DNA of 12,341 nt from Micrococcales bacterium (GCA_003157445.1 PMJN01000066.1:1-12341), one strand, 5' to 3'; positions 1 to 7,271 are shown, counted from the first letter of the stretch. The notes: a model not told the origin generated them from the letters alone. Program-made: numbers and translations.

Positions 1-294
1 GCCAGCTCAGAGCAGGGCCACATCCTTGTTGATGAGATGACCGACCTTGCTGGGCGCCGTCAGGCAGGATTGTTCATTGTGACTGGTCACAGGGCGTCCC
101 AGCGGTCCAGCTGGCTACCTCAGCACGCGGTGCACCTCGGTGATGTTCAGGCGCTGCGCGAGCTTGTCCCGGACGTCGCCAAACACGATGTGTTCATCTG
201 TGGCAGCTCTGGGTGGATGGACGCTGCGGAGCGAGCGGTCGTTGACGCCGGCGTCCCGCCCCAGAATGTCCACATCGAACGTTTCGCCTACTAG
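1..294 (+). CDS. Ferric-reductase-like NAD(P)H oxidoreductase, C-terminal part only
   Basis: The reading frame is open from the first base, so only the last 97 residues are visible and the start lies outside the window. The segment DVFICGSSGWMDAAERAV followed by an ending in IERFAY matches the C-terminal nucleotide-binding part of the ferredoxin-NADP reductase superfamily as found in ferric-reductase-like transmembrane proteins, where CGPPxWM is the usual motif; here the two prolines are both serine. Family knowledge: such proteins take electrons from cytosolic NAD(P)H via FAD and pass them across the membrane, often through haem. The gene is followed 38 bases later by an FMN-binding protein gene and then apbE, which supports a role as electron donor to the exported flavoprotein. 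The membrane part cannot be seen, so a soluble reductase remains possible. Confidence 0.8.
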   Translation, partial: ASSEQGHILVDEMTDLAGRRQAGLFIVTGHRASQRSSWLPQHAVHLGDVQALRELVPDVAKHDVFICGSSGWMDAAERAVVDAGVPPQNVHIERFAY

Positions 295-332
295 CCCCCC
301 ACGCGACGACATACGAGACGGGAACGAGATTC

Positions 333-815
333 ATGCGGCGCATTGTCTTCGCGATCATGTCCACCATCACGGTTGTGGTGCTGCTCTTCAGCTACCACAC
401 CAGCACCAGCAGCGTCATGGTCGTGGGCAGCCCCGTGGTGCAGCGGCCCGTGTCACCTGGGCCAACATCACCTGGCTCAACATCACCACCACTGTCGTCG
501 AACAAGAGCGGGCCCGGGCCGGCGACGTCCAAATCGAGCCCGGCCACTTTCACCGGTAATGCAGCTGATACCCGGTGGGGGACCGTCCAGGTCCGGATCA
601 CGGTCCAAGGCGGCAAGATCACCGCGTCCGAGGCGGTTCAGTACCCTCAGAACAACGGTCGCGATGCGGAGATCAACGGTTTCGCACTGCCTGTCCTCGC
701 CCAGGAAGTCGTCCAGAAGCAGTCTGCCTCCATCGACACAGTCTCGGGAGCCACGGTGACCAGCGACGGTTACCTGCAGTCGCTGCAGTCGGCGATCGAT
801 CAGGCCCACCTGTGA
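333..815 (+). CDS. Exported FMN-binding domain protein (covalently flavinylated)
   Basis: A 160-residue protein with an N-terminal hydrophobic segment (about residues 4-24) preceded by two arginines, which acts as a signal peptide or membrane anchor. A Pro/Ser/Thr/Gly-rich linker follows (about 30-72) and then a small FMN-binding domain (about 78-158). The motif SGAT at residues 138-141, in the context DTVSGATVTSDGY, is the classical flavinylation site; Thr141 is the expected acceptor of FMN in a phosphoester bond. Family knowledge: FMN_bind domains of this type (as in NqrC and RnfG) are modified by ApbE, whose gene overlaps this one by 4 bases. The protein is probably a one-electron or two-electron carrier on the outer face of the membrane, fed by the reductase encoded upstream. 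The start is ATG, with a weak purine-rich stretch (GGGAACGAG) just ahead of it. Confidence 0.9.
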   Translation: MRRIVFAIMSTITVVVLLFSYHTSTSSVMVVGSPVVQRPVSPGPTSPGSTSPPLSSNKSGPGPATSKSSPATFTGNAADTRWGTVQVRITVQGGKITASEAVQYPQNNGRDAEINGFALPVLAQEVVQKQSASIDTVSGATVTSDGYLQSLQSAIDQAHL

Positions 816-1552
816 GTCGCCGTGCCTGGGTCCAGCAGATCATGGGTATGCCGATCAGCATCCATGTTCGGGGCGCGGACGTCGACTCGCCCGAGTTAGT
901 CGCGGGCGTTGAGGGCGCGTTTGACCTTCTGCGCGAAGCTGACCGGCTGTTTAGCACGTACCGGCACGACAGCGAGGTGAGCCGGATCCGCAGGACTGAG
1001 CTTGATCCGGGTCACGCCGACCCACTGGTCGCGCAGGTCATCGCGTTGTGCGACCAAGCAGGCGAGCTCACCGAAGGTGCCTTCACCGACCAACTGCCGG
1101 ATCACGACGGGGTGCTGCGCTTTGATCCAACTGGCTTGGTGAAAGGCTGGGCAGCGGACCGAGCCGCGAGCCTGCTGGCCGACCTGCCAGGGGCGAGCTT
1201 CTGCCTCAATGCAGGCGGCGACGTCGTGGTCGGAGGCGCAGCTGTTGACGGCGGCGGGGGACCGTGTGCGCCTTGGCGGGTCGGTGTCGAGGACCCGCGC
1301 GATCGCTCAAGAATCGCCGAGGTCGTGGAACTTCGCCACGGTGGGGTGGCCACTTCCGGAACCGCTGCCCGAGGAGCCCATCTCTACGATTCGGTTGCGG
1401 GGACCTTCGTGGACCGGATCGGGTCGGTCACCGTGGTCGGACCCTGCCTGATGTGGGCAGACGTTTGGGCCACCGCACTTTTCGTTGGACCGACTTCACT
1501 GCCGGGCCTGTTCTCGCGGGTCGCTGACGGGTACCGCATGATCTCACTTTGA
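812..1552 (+). CDS. apbE: FAD:protein FMN transferase (ApbE family)
   Basis: A 246-residue flavin transferase that uses FAD as donor and attaches FMN to the Thr of the SGAT motif in the partner protein. Visible family motifs in order: MGMPISI near the start (10-16, usually MGT), LFSTYRHDSEVSRI (46-59), DPTGLVKGWAADRA (105-118), NAGGDV (133-138), GVATSG (178-183) and ADVWATALFV (216-225); the last contains the Asp and Thr (about D217 and T221) that bind magnesium in characterised members. The GTG start at 812 is chosen because it overlaps the TGA of the preceding gene as GTGA, implying translational coupling. The frame is open further upstream, but that part only shadows the FMN-binding gene. 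The protein is short for the family and shows no signal peptide or lipobox, so it probably acts in the cytosol, unlike many ApbE lipoproteins. Confidence 0.92.
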   Translation: MSRRAWVQQIMGMPISIHVRGADVDSPELVAGVEGAFDLLREADRLFSTYRHDSEVSRIRRTELDPGHADPLVAQVIALCDQAGELTEGAFTDQLPDHDGVLRFDPTGLVKGWAADRAASLLADLPGASFCLNAGGDVVVGGAAVDGGGGPCAPWRVGVEDPRDRSRIAEVVELRHGGVATSGTAARGAHLYDSVAGTFVDRIGSVTVVGPCLMWADVWATALFVGPTSLPGLFSRVADGYRMISL

Positions 1553-1566
1553 CTCTGCGTCTCCAC

Positions 1567-1586
1567 ACAGGCTTCACCCAGCCTGT
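1567..1586 (+). terminator. Small hairpin after apbE, possible weak terminator
   Basis: A perfect 7-base inverted repeat, ACAGGCT and AGCCTGT, is separated by a 6-base loop and lies 14 bases after the apbE stop. There is no clear run of T after it (TCACCCTTGA), so intrinsic termination would be weak. It could instead be incidental. Confidence 0.3.
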
Positions 1587-1618
1587 TCACCCTTGATGCC
1601 CAGAAAGGGCACTTACCG

Positions 1619-2386
1619 TTGGAGACGATAACCGGCGCTCGCCCGCCCCGGACGCGCGAAGAGGTGGCTGCAGTGGCACGGAGGAAGCATCGCTGGCGCC
1701 GCTGGGTTGCCGGTGTGCTGGCAGCGATAGTGGCCGTGCCCATCGTGGTAGTCGTCGTGCTGTGGCCGATGACACCTAGCGTGGCCGACGCCAGACAGTT
1801 GGTCCGAGCGCACCTGAGGACTTCTCACAGTGCTCAGCTTGAAGTTCTGCCCCAGCCTGACCGGGTTGCTTCGGCTCTGATTGCCACCGAGGACAGTCGC
1901 TTCTCCCAGATGCCAGGGATCGACCCGATAAGTGTGGTGCGGGCGGGTCTTGCCACTGTGACCGGCAGCGGTGATACGGGGGCCGCCACCCTCGAGCAGC
2001 AGCTCGCCAAGAACCTCTACTTTCCCCAGGACGATGGACTTGTCACCAAGGTGAAGGAGGCCGAGGTCTCCCTGAAACTGGATGCTGGCTACTCCAAGGA
2101 CGAGATTCTGCGAATGTACCTGGCCGATGTGTACTTTGGCCACGGTTTCTACGGCCTGCCCGCGGCTGCCCATGGCTATTTCGGTGTGACGCCCGCCCAG
2201 CTGAGCTGGGCTCAGGCCAGCATGCTCGCTGGCCTGGTCCAGGCACCCTCGGCATACGACCCCATCGACCACCTCTCGACTGGACGACAGCGCCAGCGGC
2301 ACGTACTTGACCGGCTGGTGGCAACTCACGTTCTGTCGGCAGCACAGGCCGATGCCGCCTTCGCCGCGCCCTTGGGCTTGCAGTGA
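1619..2386 (+). CDS. Membrane-anchored GT51 peptidoglycan glycosyltransferase (monofunctional)
   Basis: A 255-residue protein with a basic cytosolic head, one membrane segment (about 29-50) and a complete GT51 domain (about 75-235). It should polymerise lipid II into glycan strands at the outer face of the membrane. Motif 1 reads EDSRFSQMPGID (91-102), with Glu91 as catalytic base but Met98 where the family normally has His. Motif 2 reads GAATLEQQLAKN (121-132) in place of the usual GGSTITQQ-type sequence. Motif 3 is KVKEAEVSLKL with the second catalytic Glu at 147. YFGHGFYGLPAAAHGYFG (172-189) and the LAGLVQAPSAYDP end are typical. There is no transpeptidase domain. The TTG start at 1619 follows AGAAAGGG at 9 bases; GTG codons at 1664 or 1673, behind GAAGAGG, are alternatives that keep the membrane segment. 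It converges with a penicillin-binding protein gene. Confidence 0.9.
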   Translation: METITGARPPRTREEVAAVARRKHRWRRWVAGVLAAIVAVPIVVVVVLWPMTPSVADARQLVRAHLRTSHSAQLEVLPQPDRVASALIATEDSRFSQMPGIDPISVVRAGLATVTGSGDTGAATLEQQLAKNLYFPQDDGLVTKVKEAEVSLKLDAGYSKDEILRMYLADVYFGHGFYGLPAAAHGYFGVTPAQLSWAQASMLAGLVQAPSAYDPIDHLSTGRQRQRHVLDRLVATHVLSAAQADAAFAAPLGLQ

Positions 2387-2411
2387 GGCCCGAGTACGAG
2401 TGCCAGTGCGG

Positions 2412-4166
2412 TCAGTGGGTGACCGTGGTCAGGAAGTTGGTGGCCACCGGAAGCGCTGCGGTTGCCCCGAATCCTGCGTCCTCCACGACGACGGCCACCG
2501 CGATGTTGCCACGGAAGGCTGCGAACCAGGCGTCAGTGGGAGGGTTCGACCCGCTGCCGATCTCGGCTGTCCCTGTCTTGCCATAGACGGGGGTCCCTGG
2601 CAGGTTCGCGGCGGTGCCGGTTCCAGTGGTGACCACGGCGCGCATAGCACCCTGTAGCCCGGCAACGACCGCGGCCGGTAGCGGGTGACTGTCCGGGGCT
2701 GCTCCTGGGGTGATGTGGGTTTGGTGCCAGGTGCCGGAGTCAGCCGCCGCCGCGATCGAAGCGATGGCCAGGGGGCTGGTCAGTACCGTTCCTTGACCGA
2801 TGGCGGATGCGGCGTAGGCATTCCCTGTGGCGGACGCCGGGTAGGAGCAGCCGAAGGAGGGGACCGTAAGGGGAGAGTGACCGGTGTTGCAGCCGAGCAG
2901 TTTGGCCGCGGAGGCCAGCGTGCCGGTGGGCAGGCTCACGGCCAGGTTGATGAAGGAGGTGTTACAGGACACGGCAAAAGCCTGCTGCAAGGGGATGGTG
3001 CCGAAGGACTCACCACCGGCGTTGTGGAAAGTCTGACCGTTCACCGTCGCCGTGGGGCTGCAGGTTGTTGGGGAGGTCAGGGTGCGCCCGGCCATCAGTG
3101 CGGCGGTGAGGGTCACCATTTTGAAGGTGCTACCCGGCGGGTATTGACCGAGCAGGGCGCGCGGATAGCCGGCCGGGTTCGAGGCCGCAGCCAGGACCGC
3201 GCCGTTGGTCGTGTCGATGGCCACCAACGCCGAGGGGTGACCGGTATGAGAGATGGACTGGGCAGCCGCCGCCTGCATCGTGGCATTGACCGTGCTGGTC
3301 ACGGGTGCGGGGGTGCGGCCCGCCCACCGGGCCAGGGTGGCAACCACATGGCCGGCCGGGTCGACCACCGTCAGGTTCCCCGAGGGTGCTCCGCGCAGGG
3401 TCGCGTCGCTGGATGCCTGAAGTCCGCTCTGGCCAATGATGTCGCCCGTGCGCAGTGTTGGGTCGGTCTTGGCCTGCGTCGCGGTGGCGGCTCCCAAAGT
3501 CCCGACCAGTGCGCTCACATCGGCTCCCGCAGGCACCGGCTGGCCGTCCGTCCCCAAAATCGCGGCACGGGTGGGCACCGTCCGGGTCATTTGGATGTGG
3601 TCGCCTGCCTTCAGGGCGGGGGCGATGCTCTGCGGTGACCAGTCGATCAGTGCCTTGCTCCCGGAGGCTCGAACATGCATTGTGATGGGGTCACGCCAGG
3701 TCCCAAGACCAGGGACATTGATGATGACGGTGGCGGGGACGGTGATGAGATCACCGGATCCAATGGGCTCCCCGGTCTGGACCCTGATGGGTAGCACTGC
3801 GGCCTGTTGCGCCGCAGTAGCGTGCGCGGCAGCGCTGCCCCCGACTCTCGAACCGAGACCAAGGGCGAGGTCAAGGGTGTTATACGCCTGGGTGACGGCA
3901 GCAGATCCGGTCACGGTCTGAGCCGGGAGAGCGCTCAGGTTGCCGTCCGCCCACGTTCGCAAGAACTTGGCTGTGGCGGCCGAGGCCTGTTGACGTCGCA
4001 TGGAGGCCGCTGACTTGGTGTGCGTGACGACAAACACCCCCACGCCGACCAACAGAACGGCACAAACCAGTGCGATCATCAGGAACTTGCCCCTATGGGA
4101 CCGTCCCGAGGCGGGACTGCCACCGGTTGCCATCTCGACATGATCACGGTTCTGCGTTTCACTCAC
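2412..4166 (-). CDS. Penicillin-binding protein, class-B-like DD-transpeptidase with NTF2-like domain
   Basis: A 584-residue protein. Order of parts: short polar head, one membrane anchor (about 28-49), an NTF2-like region like that at the head of MecA/PBP2a-type proteins (about 55-180), a dimerisation-like region (about 185-285) and a transpeptidase domain (about 308-584). The active-site motifs are intact: STFK (346-349, nucleophile Ser346), SCN (400-402) and KTGT (530-533). It should cross-link peptidoglycan stem peptides and bind beta-lactams. No PASTA domains are present. It converges with the GT51 gene, with 25 bases between the stops, and is divergent from the HtrA gene. The start is GTG at 4166 with a weak ribosome site; an ATG eleven codons further in (4133) is possible and would not touch any domain. 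Close relatives are often named PbpA or PBP2-like, but the exact orthologue cannot be fixed from sequence alone. Confidence 0.93.
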   Translation of the reverse strand: MSETQNRDHVEMATGGSPASGRSHRGKFLMIALVCAVLLVGVGVFVVTHTKSAASMRRQQASAATAKFLRTWADGNLSALPAQTVTGSAAVTQAYNTLDLALGLGSRVGGSAAAHATAAQQAAVLPIRVQTGEPIGSGDLITVPATVIINVPGLGTWRDPITMHVRASGSKALIDWSPQSIAPALKAGDHIQMTRTVPTRAAILGTDGQPVPAGADVSALVGTLGAATATQAKTDPTLRTGDIIGQSGLQASSDATLRGAPSGNLTVVDPAGHVVATLARWAGRTPAPVTSTVNATMQAAAAQSISHTGHPSALVAIDTTNGAVLAAASNPAGYPRALLGQYPPGSTFKMVTLTAALMAGRTLTSPTTCSPTATVNGQTFHNAGGESFGTIPLQQAFAVSCNTSFINLAVSLPTGTLASAAKLLGCNTGHSPLTVPSFGCSYPASATGNAYAASAIGQGTVLTSPLAIASIAAAADSGTWHQTHITPGAAPDSHPLPAAVVAGLQGAMRAVVTTGTGTAANLPGTPVYGKTGTAEIGSGSNPPTDAWFAAFRGNIAVAVVVEDAGFGATAALPVATNFLTTVTH

Positions 4167-4297
4167 CCTGTGAATTTACCCGGCTGGGCTGACACTTGCC
4201 TGGTGGATCTGCCCGCAGGAGACTTTCAATCAAGAGTTCAGCGATATTCGACGTTCGTGGGATTGAGTGGACTTCACCGACTCCCGGGGAGATTCCG
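4167..4297. promoter_or_regulatory. Divergent control region between PBP and htrA-like genes
   Basis: This 131-base interval separates two genes that point away from each other, so it should hold both promoters. It is more AT-rich than the flanking genes around 4225-4260. No convincing -35/-10 pair was found by eye on either strand; TAAATT lies close upstream of the PBP start on the minus strand but lacks a partner at proper spacing. Stress-type sigma control of the protease is plausible from family knowledge but is not shown here. Confidence 0.4.
4286..4291 (+). promoter_or_regulatory. Ribosome binding site deciding the htrA-like start
   Basis: GGGGAG lies 6 bases before the ATG at 4298. 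The frame is open back to 4196, but the upstream codons have no such site and give a low-complexity Arg/Ser stretch. The ATG at 4298 is therefore preferred. Confidence 0.7.
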
Positions 4298-5611
4298 ATG
4301 ACCCAGCAGCCTCAGCAGCCGCCCGAGAACGAGATGCAACACACTGCGCCGCTCTGGCAGGACCAGACGCAGGTACAGCCGCAGTACCCTGCATATCCTC
4401 CGGTGGTCGCGCAAGCTGCGGCCGAGCCGGGCCTGGCACCGTTGACGCAGCCCGGAACTCCTCAGCCGGCCAAACCCCGCAGGATGGGCGAGCTCGCGGT
4501 GATTGCTGTGATCGCTGCGATCCTGGCCAGCGCAGGAACCTATGTAGTGACGCGAAACAATGTCACGCGCTCTCCCACGGTGCAGAGCGCCGTCAGTGCT
4601 CCCACCTCCCCGGCGCCGGTTCTACAGGCCAGCACCTCGGCCCCCAACTGGTCGGCCGTGGCCGCTGCAGTCTCACCCAGCGTGGTGTCCATCACGGTGA
4701 CCGGCAGCCAGGGTGGCGGGCAGGGCTCTGGTGTCGTCTTCGACACCCCGGGCCACATCCTGACCAACAATCACGTCGTGGCAGCCGGCGGGACAGGCTC
4801 CCAGTTCACGGTGACCCTGGCCGACAACCGGACCTATAACGCGACGGTCGTGGGCACCGACGCCTCCACGGACCTGGCGGTCATCAAGCTGACCAACGCA
4901 CCCAGTGACCTCAAGCCCATCGCGCTGGGTGACGCCAACCTCATCAAGGTCGGCGACCAGGTCATGGCCGTCGGCAACCCGCTGGGTCTGGCCGGCACGG
5001 TGACCACCGGCATCGTCAGCGCGCTCAACCGGCCGGTGACGACCTCGGACCAGTCAGGGGTCGATCCCTTCAATCAGCAGTCCACTAATCCGGTGGTGAC
5101 CAATGCGATCCAGATCAGTGCCGCGATCAACCCGGGCAACAGTGGTGGCGCCCTGGTCAACGCCGGTGGCCAGCTGATCGGGATCAACTCCGCCATCGCC
5201 TCGCTCGACTCCGTCGGTGGTTCCACCTCCCAGAGCGGCAACATCGGAATCGGCTTCGCCATCCCGGTTAACGAGGCCCGGTCGATCGCCAGCCAGCTGA
5301 TCTCCACCGGCACGGCCAGCCACCCCTACCTCGGAGTCGCTGCTAAGGACGGAGTCGTGGCCGACGGATCCGCTAAACGTGCCGCTGCCGTGCTCACCAA
5401 TGTGGTCAGCGGGACTCCCGCCGACAGGGCAGGGCTGCGAACGGGCGACGCAGTCATCGCCATCGATGGCAACAACGTTGACAGCTCCCTGTCGATGGTG
5501 GCCCAAGTACACGAGCTTTCCGTCGGCGACACGGTGACCCTCATGGTCGTGCACAACGGCCAGCGCAGGGACGTGCATGTCACGCTTATCGCCAAGCCGG
5601 CGGGTCAGTAA
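4298..5611 (+). CDS. HtrA/DegP-type membrane-anchored serine protease with PDZ domain
   Basis: A 437-residue S1C-family protease acting outside the membrane on misfolded or specific exported proteins. Parts: a Gln/Pro-rich cytosolic head (1-60), one membrane segment (about 65-85), a Ser/Thr/Pro linker (90-115), a trypsin-like domain (about 117-340) and a single PDZ domain (about 344-430). The triad is complete: His159 in LTNNHV, Asp192 in STDLAV and Ser282 in GNSGGAL. The PDZ begins at YLGV, where the carboxylate-binding loop is expected, and contains AGLRTGDAVIAIDG. The layout matches actinobacterial PepD/HtrA-type proteins with a cytosolic N-terminus. It is divergent from the penicillin-binding protein gene; cell-wall enzymes and HtrA proteases are plausible functional partners, but that is inference. 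Confidence 0.94.
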   Translation: MTQQPQQPPENEMQHTAPLWQDQTQVQPQYPAYPPVVAQAAAEPGLAPLTQPGTPQPAKPRRMGELAVIAVIAAILASAGTYVVTRNNVTRSPTVQSAVSAPTSPAPVLQASTSAPNWSAVAAAVSPSVVSITVTGSQGGGQGSGVVFDTPGHILTNNHVVAAGGTGSQFTVTLADNRTYNATVVGTDASTDLAVIKLTNAPSDLKPIALGDANLIKVGDQVMAVGNPLGLAGTVTTGIVSALNRPVTTSDQSGVDPFNQQSTNPVVTNAIQISAAINPGNSGGALVNAGGQLIGINSAIASLDSVGGSTSQSGNIGIGFAIPVNEARSIASQLISTGTASHPYLGVAAKDGVVADGSAKRAAAVLTNVVSGTPADRAGLRTGDAVIAIDGNNVDSSLSMVAQVHELSVGDTVTLMVVHNGQRRDVHVTLIAKPAGQ

Positions 5612-5675
5612 CGCCATTGATTTCCCGGACGCTATGCCGGGGGGCCCAGAGGGCGCCGAACTCGCCGGGGGTGCC

Positions 5676-5940
5676 ATGAACACCGGCGTCATTGTTGTTG
5701 GGCGAGAGTGGGCGGCCTTGTGGCGGCCGCAGAGGTCGCGGACGCCGGGAAGCGGGCGATCATGCTCGACCAGGAACCGGAGGTGTCCTTGGGTGGGCAG
5801 GCGCTAGCAACCTGCGTGACCTGGCTGCCGGGATGAACCAGCTCACTGAGAAGCCGCTCATCCACGCCGATGCCCTTGCCCGCACCGTGGCCGCTCGCCC
5901 AGAACTAACCGACTTTCGCGCGGGCCCGCTGCACAAGGTC
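5676..5940 (+). pseudogene. Wreck of an FAD-binding (KstD-like) dehydrogenase
   Basis: An ATG behind a GGGGG site opens MNTGVIVVG, the first strand of a Rossmann FAD-binding fold. From about 5708 the same protein continues in another frame as VGGLVAAAEVADAGKRAI then MLDQEPEVSLGGQA, which is the well-known head of FAD-binding dehydrogenases (GxGxxG fold, then the acidic end of strand 2). About one base has been lost in the glycine-rich loop. From about 5806 a third frame reads NLRDLAAGMNQLTEKPLIHA and continues to about ARPELTD. This resembles a region far downstream in the same family, as recalled from family knowledge, so several hundred codons appear to have been deleted. Identification of the head is strong; identification of the tail is moderate. 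The remains cannot make an enzyme. Confidence 0.75.
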
Positions 5941-6401
5941 ACGTCGGCACCTGAAGACAGACCCCTGGCGGGTCCGGCGTCGGCCGTCGTTGACTCTGGC
6001 CATGATCGGCGCGAAGGTCAGTCAGCTCCTCAGTTTGGGCATTTCACATCCGCTAGCGCCCGGCGGCCATTATCGTTGGCTCATCGGTCGGTTGCCCGTG
6101 TCTCAAATCCGGTTCAGGTGGTTGTTCGTATGCTCGCTCGAGCTGGGTTCGCGTCGGGGACGTCGATGAAGCAGCCAGCCAGCCAGTCCGGCTGCGTCCT
6201 GCTGGTGGCCAGGATGGCACTGCCGTCCATAGCCTGCGCTGGCCCGCGCCCTCTGCCGTGGACCTGCCCGCCCTTGCAACCCCTGGGATCGATGGGTGCG
6301 AAAGCTGCATCTTCGCGTCGGCACCTCCCGCAGCGCCGAGGCGCGACATGCGGGTATGGGGCCATCGCTTTCGACAACCGGAGAACGTCATCGAACCAAG
6401 A
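5941..6401. other. Interval without a convincing gene
   Basis: About 460 bases between the dehydrogenase wreck and the hydrolase-like gene. Open frames exist on both strands but look like chance: skewed Arg/Ser/Pro composition, no ribosome sites, no family motifs. The best candidate for relict coding DNA is on the minus strand at about 6116-6250, where codons favour G or C in the third position and read DGSAILATSRTQPDWLAGCF before a stop at 6114-6116. A short GCCA tandem lies near 6173-6186. No RNA gene, IS end or long inverted repeat was seen. Confidence 0.5.
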
Positions 6402-7271
6402 ATGATCGATGAACCGGCCGCTGGGATGCTAAGACGACCCATCCGCGTGCTCTGCGTGGAAGGTGACGGGAAGCGCGGTTCATGGTCATCAGAGGACTGG
6501 CACAAGAGCGAGTTCGGCATTGGACTCCAGCGAGGCCTCGGGCCTGACGTCTTGTCTCAACTGGATGTCTACTTCAGCTCACACACTCATGTCTTCGACT
6601 CCAGGGGAACACTGGACCCTCGCCCGGACCGCCCTGATGGACCTTTTCGGCGACCCGCCAAGTCCACGCAGTGCGACTGCTGTCGACCCGGATTGCGGCA
6701 CCTGTTCTACGAAGGGCTCCACAATCAGCTACCTGAGTGGCTGCGCAACGCCGGCTACCGCGCGTTCGTGTTCTTGTTCCTCAAGGACGTGCGCCTCTTC
6801 ATGGGAGATACGACGGTAAGAGAGGCCGCTATTGCCCATGTGCTGGCTGATCTTGATCGGGTCCGACCTGACGTGGTGATCGCGCACAGTCTGGGGGCGG
6901 TGATAGCTATTGAGGCTCTGGCAACATCTGAGTGGGCAAGCTCGCCTCAGTTACTGGTAACCGCAGGCGCCCCGTTCTCCTGGCCACGCTTCTTGGACTC
7001 ATGGTCCCCGGCGGCTGTTGCTTGGCTGCGGGCCAAACGCTGTGAGTGGTGGAATATCGTCGACCTCAGCGACGAAGTCACAGCCAACCGAGTGCCGCCC
7101 GAGATACCTTATGTCGCCGCCCGGCACGTGGTCGTGAACAATGACCAGGTCACGCCGGACCATTCCGTTGCGCAGAGCCGTCACGCGAGCAATCACCGGG
7201 CTCGAGACTACCTACGCCACCCGAAACTGTCTGAGGCTATCGAAGCTGTGTGCCTGGCCGTCATCGGGTAG
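6402..7271 (+). CDS. Alpha/beta-hydrolase-fold protein of unknown substrate
   Basis: About 289 residues from the ATG at 6402; ATGs at 6348 and 6426 are alternatives and none has a good ribosome site, so the start is uncertain. A first strand RVLCVEGDG (about 15-23) is followed by a poorly conserved stretch, then PDVVIAHSLGAVIAIEAL (156-173) with the nucleophile elbow AHSLG and Ser163. LLVTAGAPFSWPRF continues the core. NIVDLSDEV (218-226) offers the acid and HASNHRARDYL (261-271) the likely catalytic His. This resembles uncharacterised serine hydrolases or lipase-like proteins of actinobacteria. No signal peptide or membrane segment is seen, so it is probably cytosolic. Between about 6600 and 6690 the composition and third-base usage drop out of pattern, which suggests compensating frameshifts. 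Function and substrate cannot be named. Confidence 0.7.
   Translation: MIDEPAAGMLRRPIRVLCVEGDGKRGSWSSEDWHKSEFGIGLQRGLGPDVLSQLDVYFSSHTHVFDSRGTLDPRPDRPDGPFRRPAKSTQCDCCRPGLRHLFYEGLHNQLPEWLRNAGYRAFVFLFLKDVRLFMGDTTVREAAIAHVLADLDRVRPDVVIAHSLGAVIAIEALATSEWASSPQLLVTAGAPFSWPRFLDSWSPAAVAWLRAKRCEWWNIVDLSDEVTANRVPPEIPYVAARHVVVNNDQVTPDHSVAQSRHASNHRARDYLRHPKLSEAIEAVCLAVIG

Noticed and set aside
575..811. Longer apbE reading frame starting inside the FMN-binding gene
   Set aside because: These codons are the shadow of the FMN-binding gene, have Arg/Gly-rich composition and no family match; the GTG at 812 overlaps the upstream stop as GTGA and leads directly into the first ApbE motif.
2685..3638. Long plus-strand open frame of 317 codons
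   Set aside because: It lies antisense inside the penicillin-binding protein gene, whose motifs STFK, SCN and KTGT are all intact; its Gly/Arg-rich product is typical of antisense frames in high-GC DNA.
1619..4166. A frameshifted class A penicillin-binding protein split into two pieces
   Set aside because: The two genes lie on opposite strands, each with its own membrane anchor and start, so they are independent proteins and not fragments of one.
5692..6405. Open frame of 237 codons as a real gene
   Set aside because: Only its early part (about 5806-5940) looks like ancestral coding sequence and the rest has chance composition; the head of the same protein lies in two other frames, so this is a pseudogene by-product.
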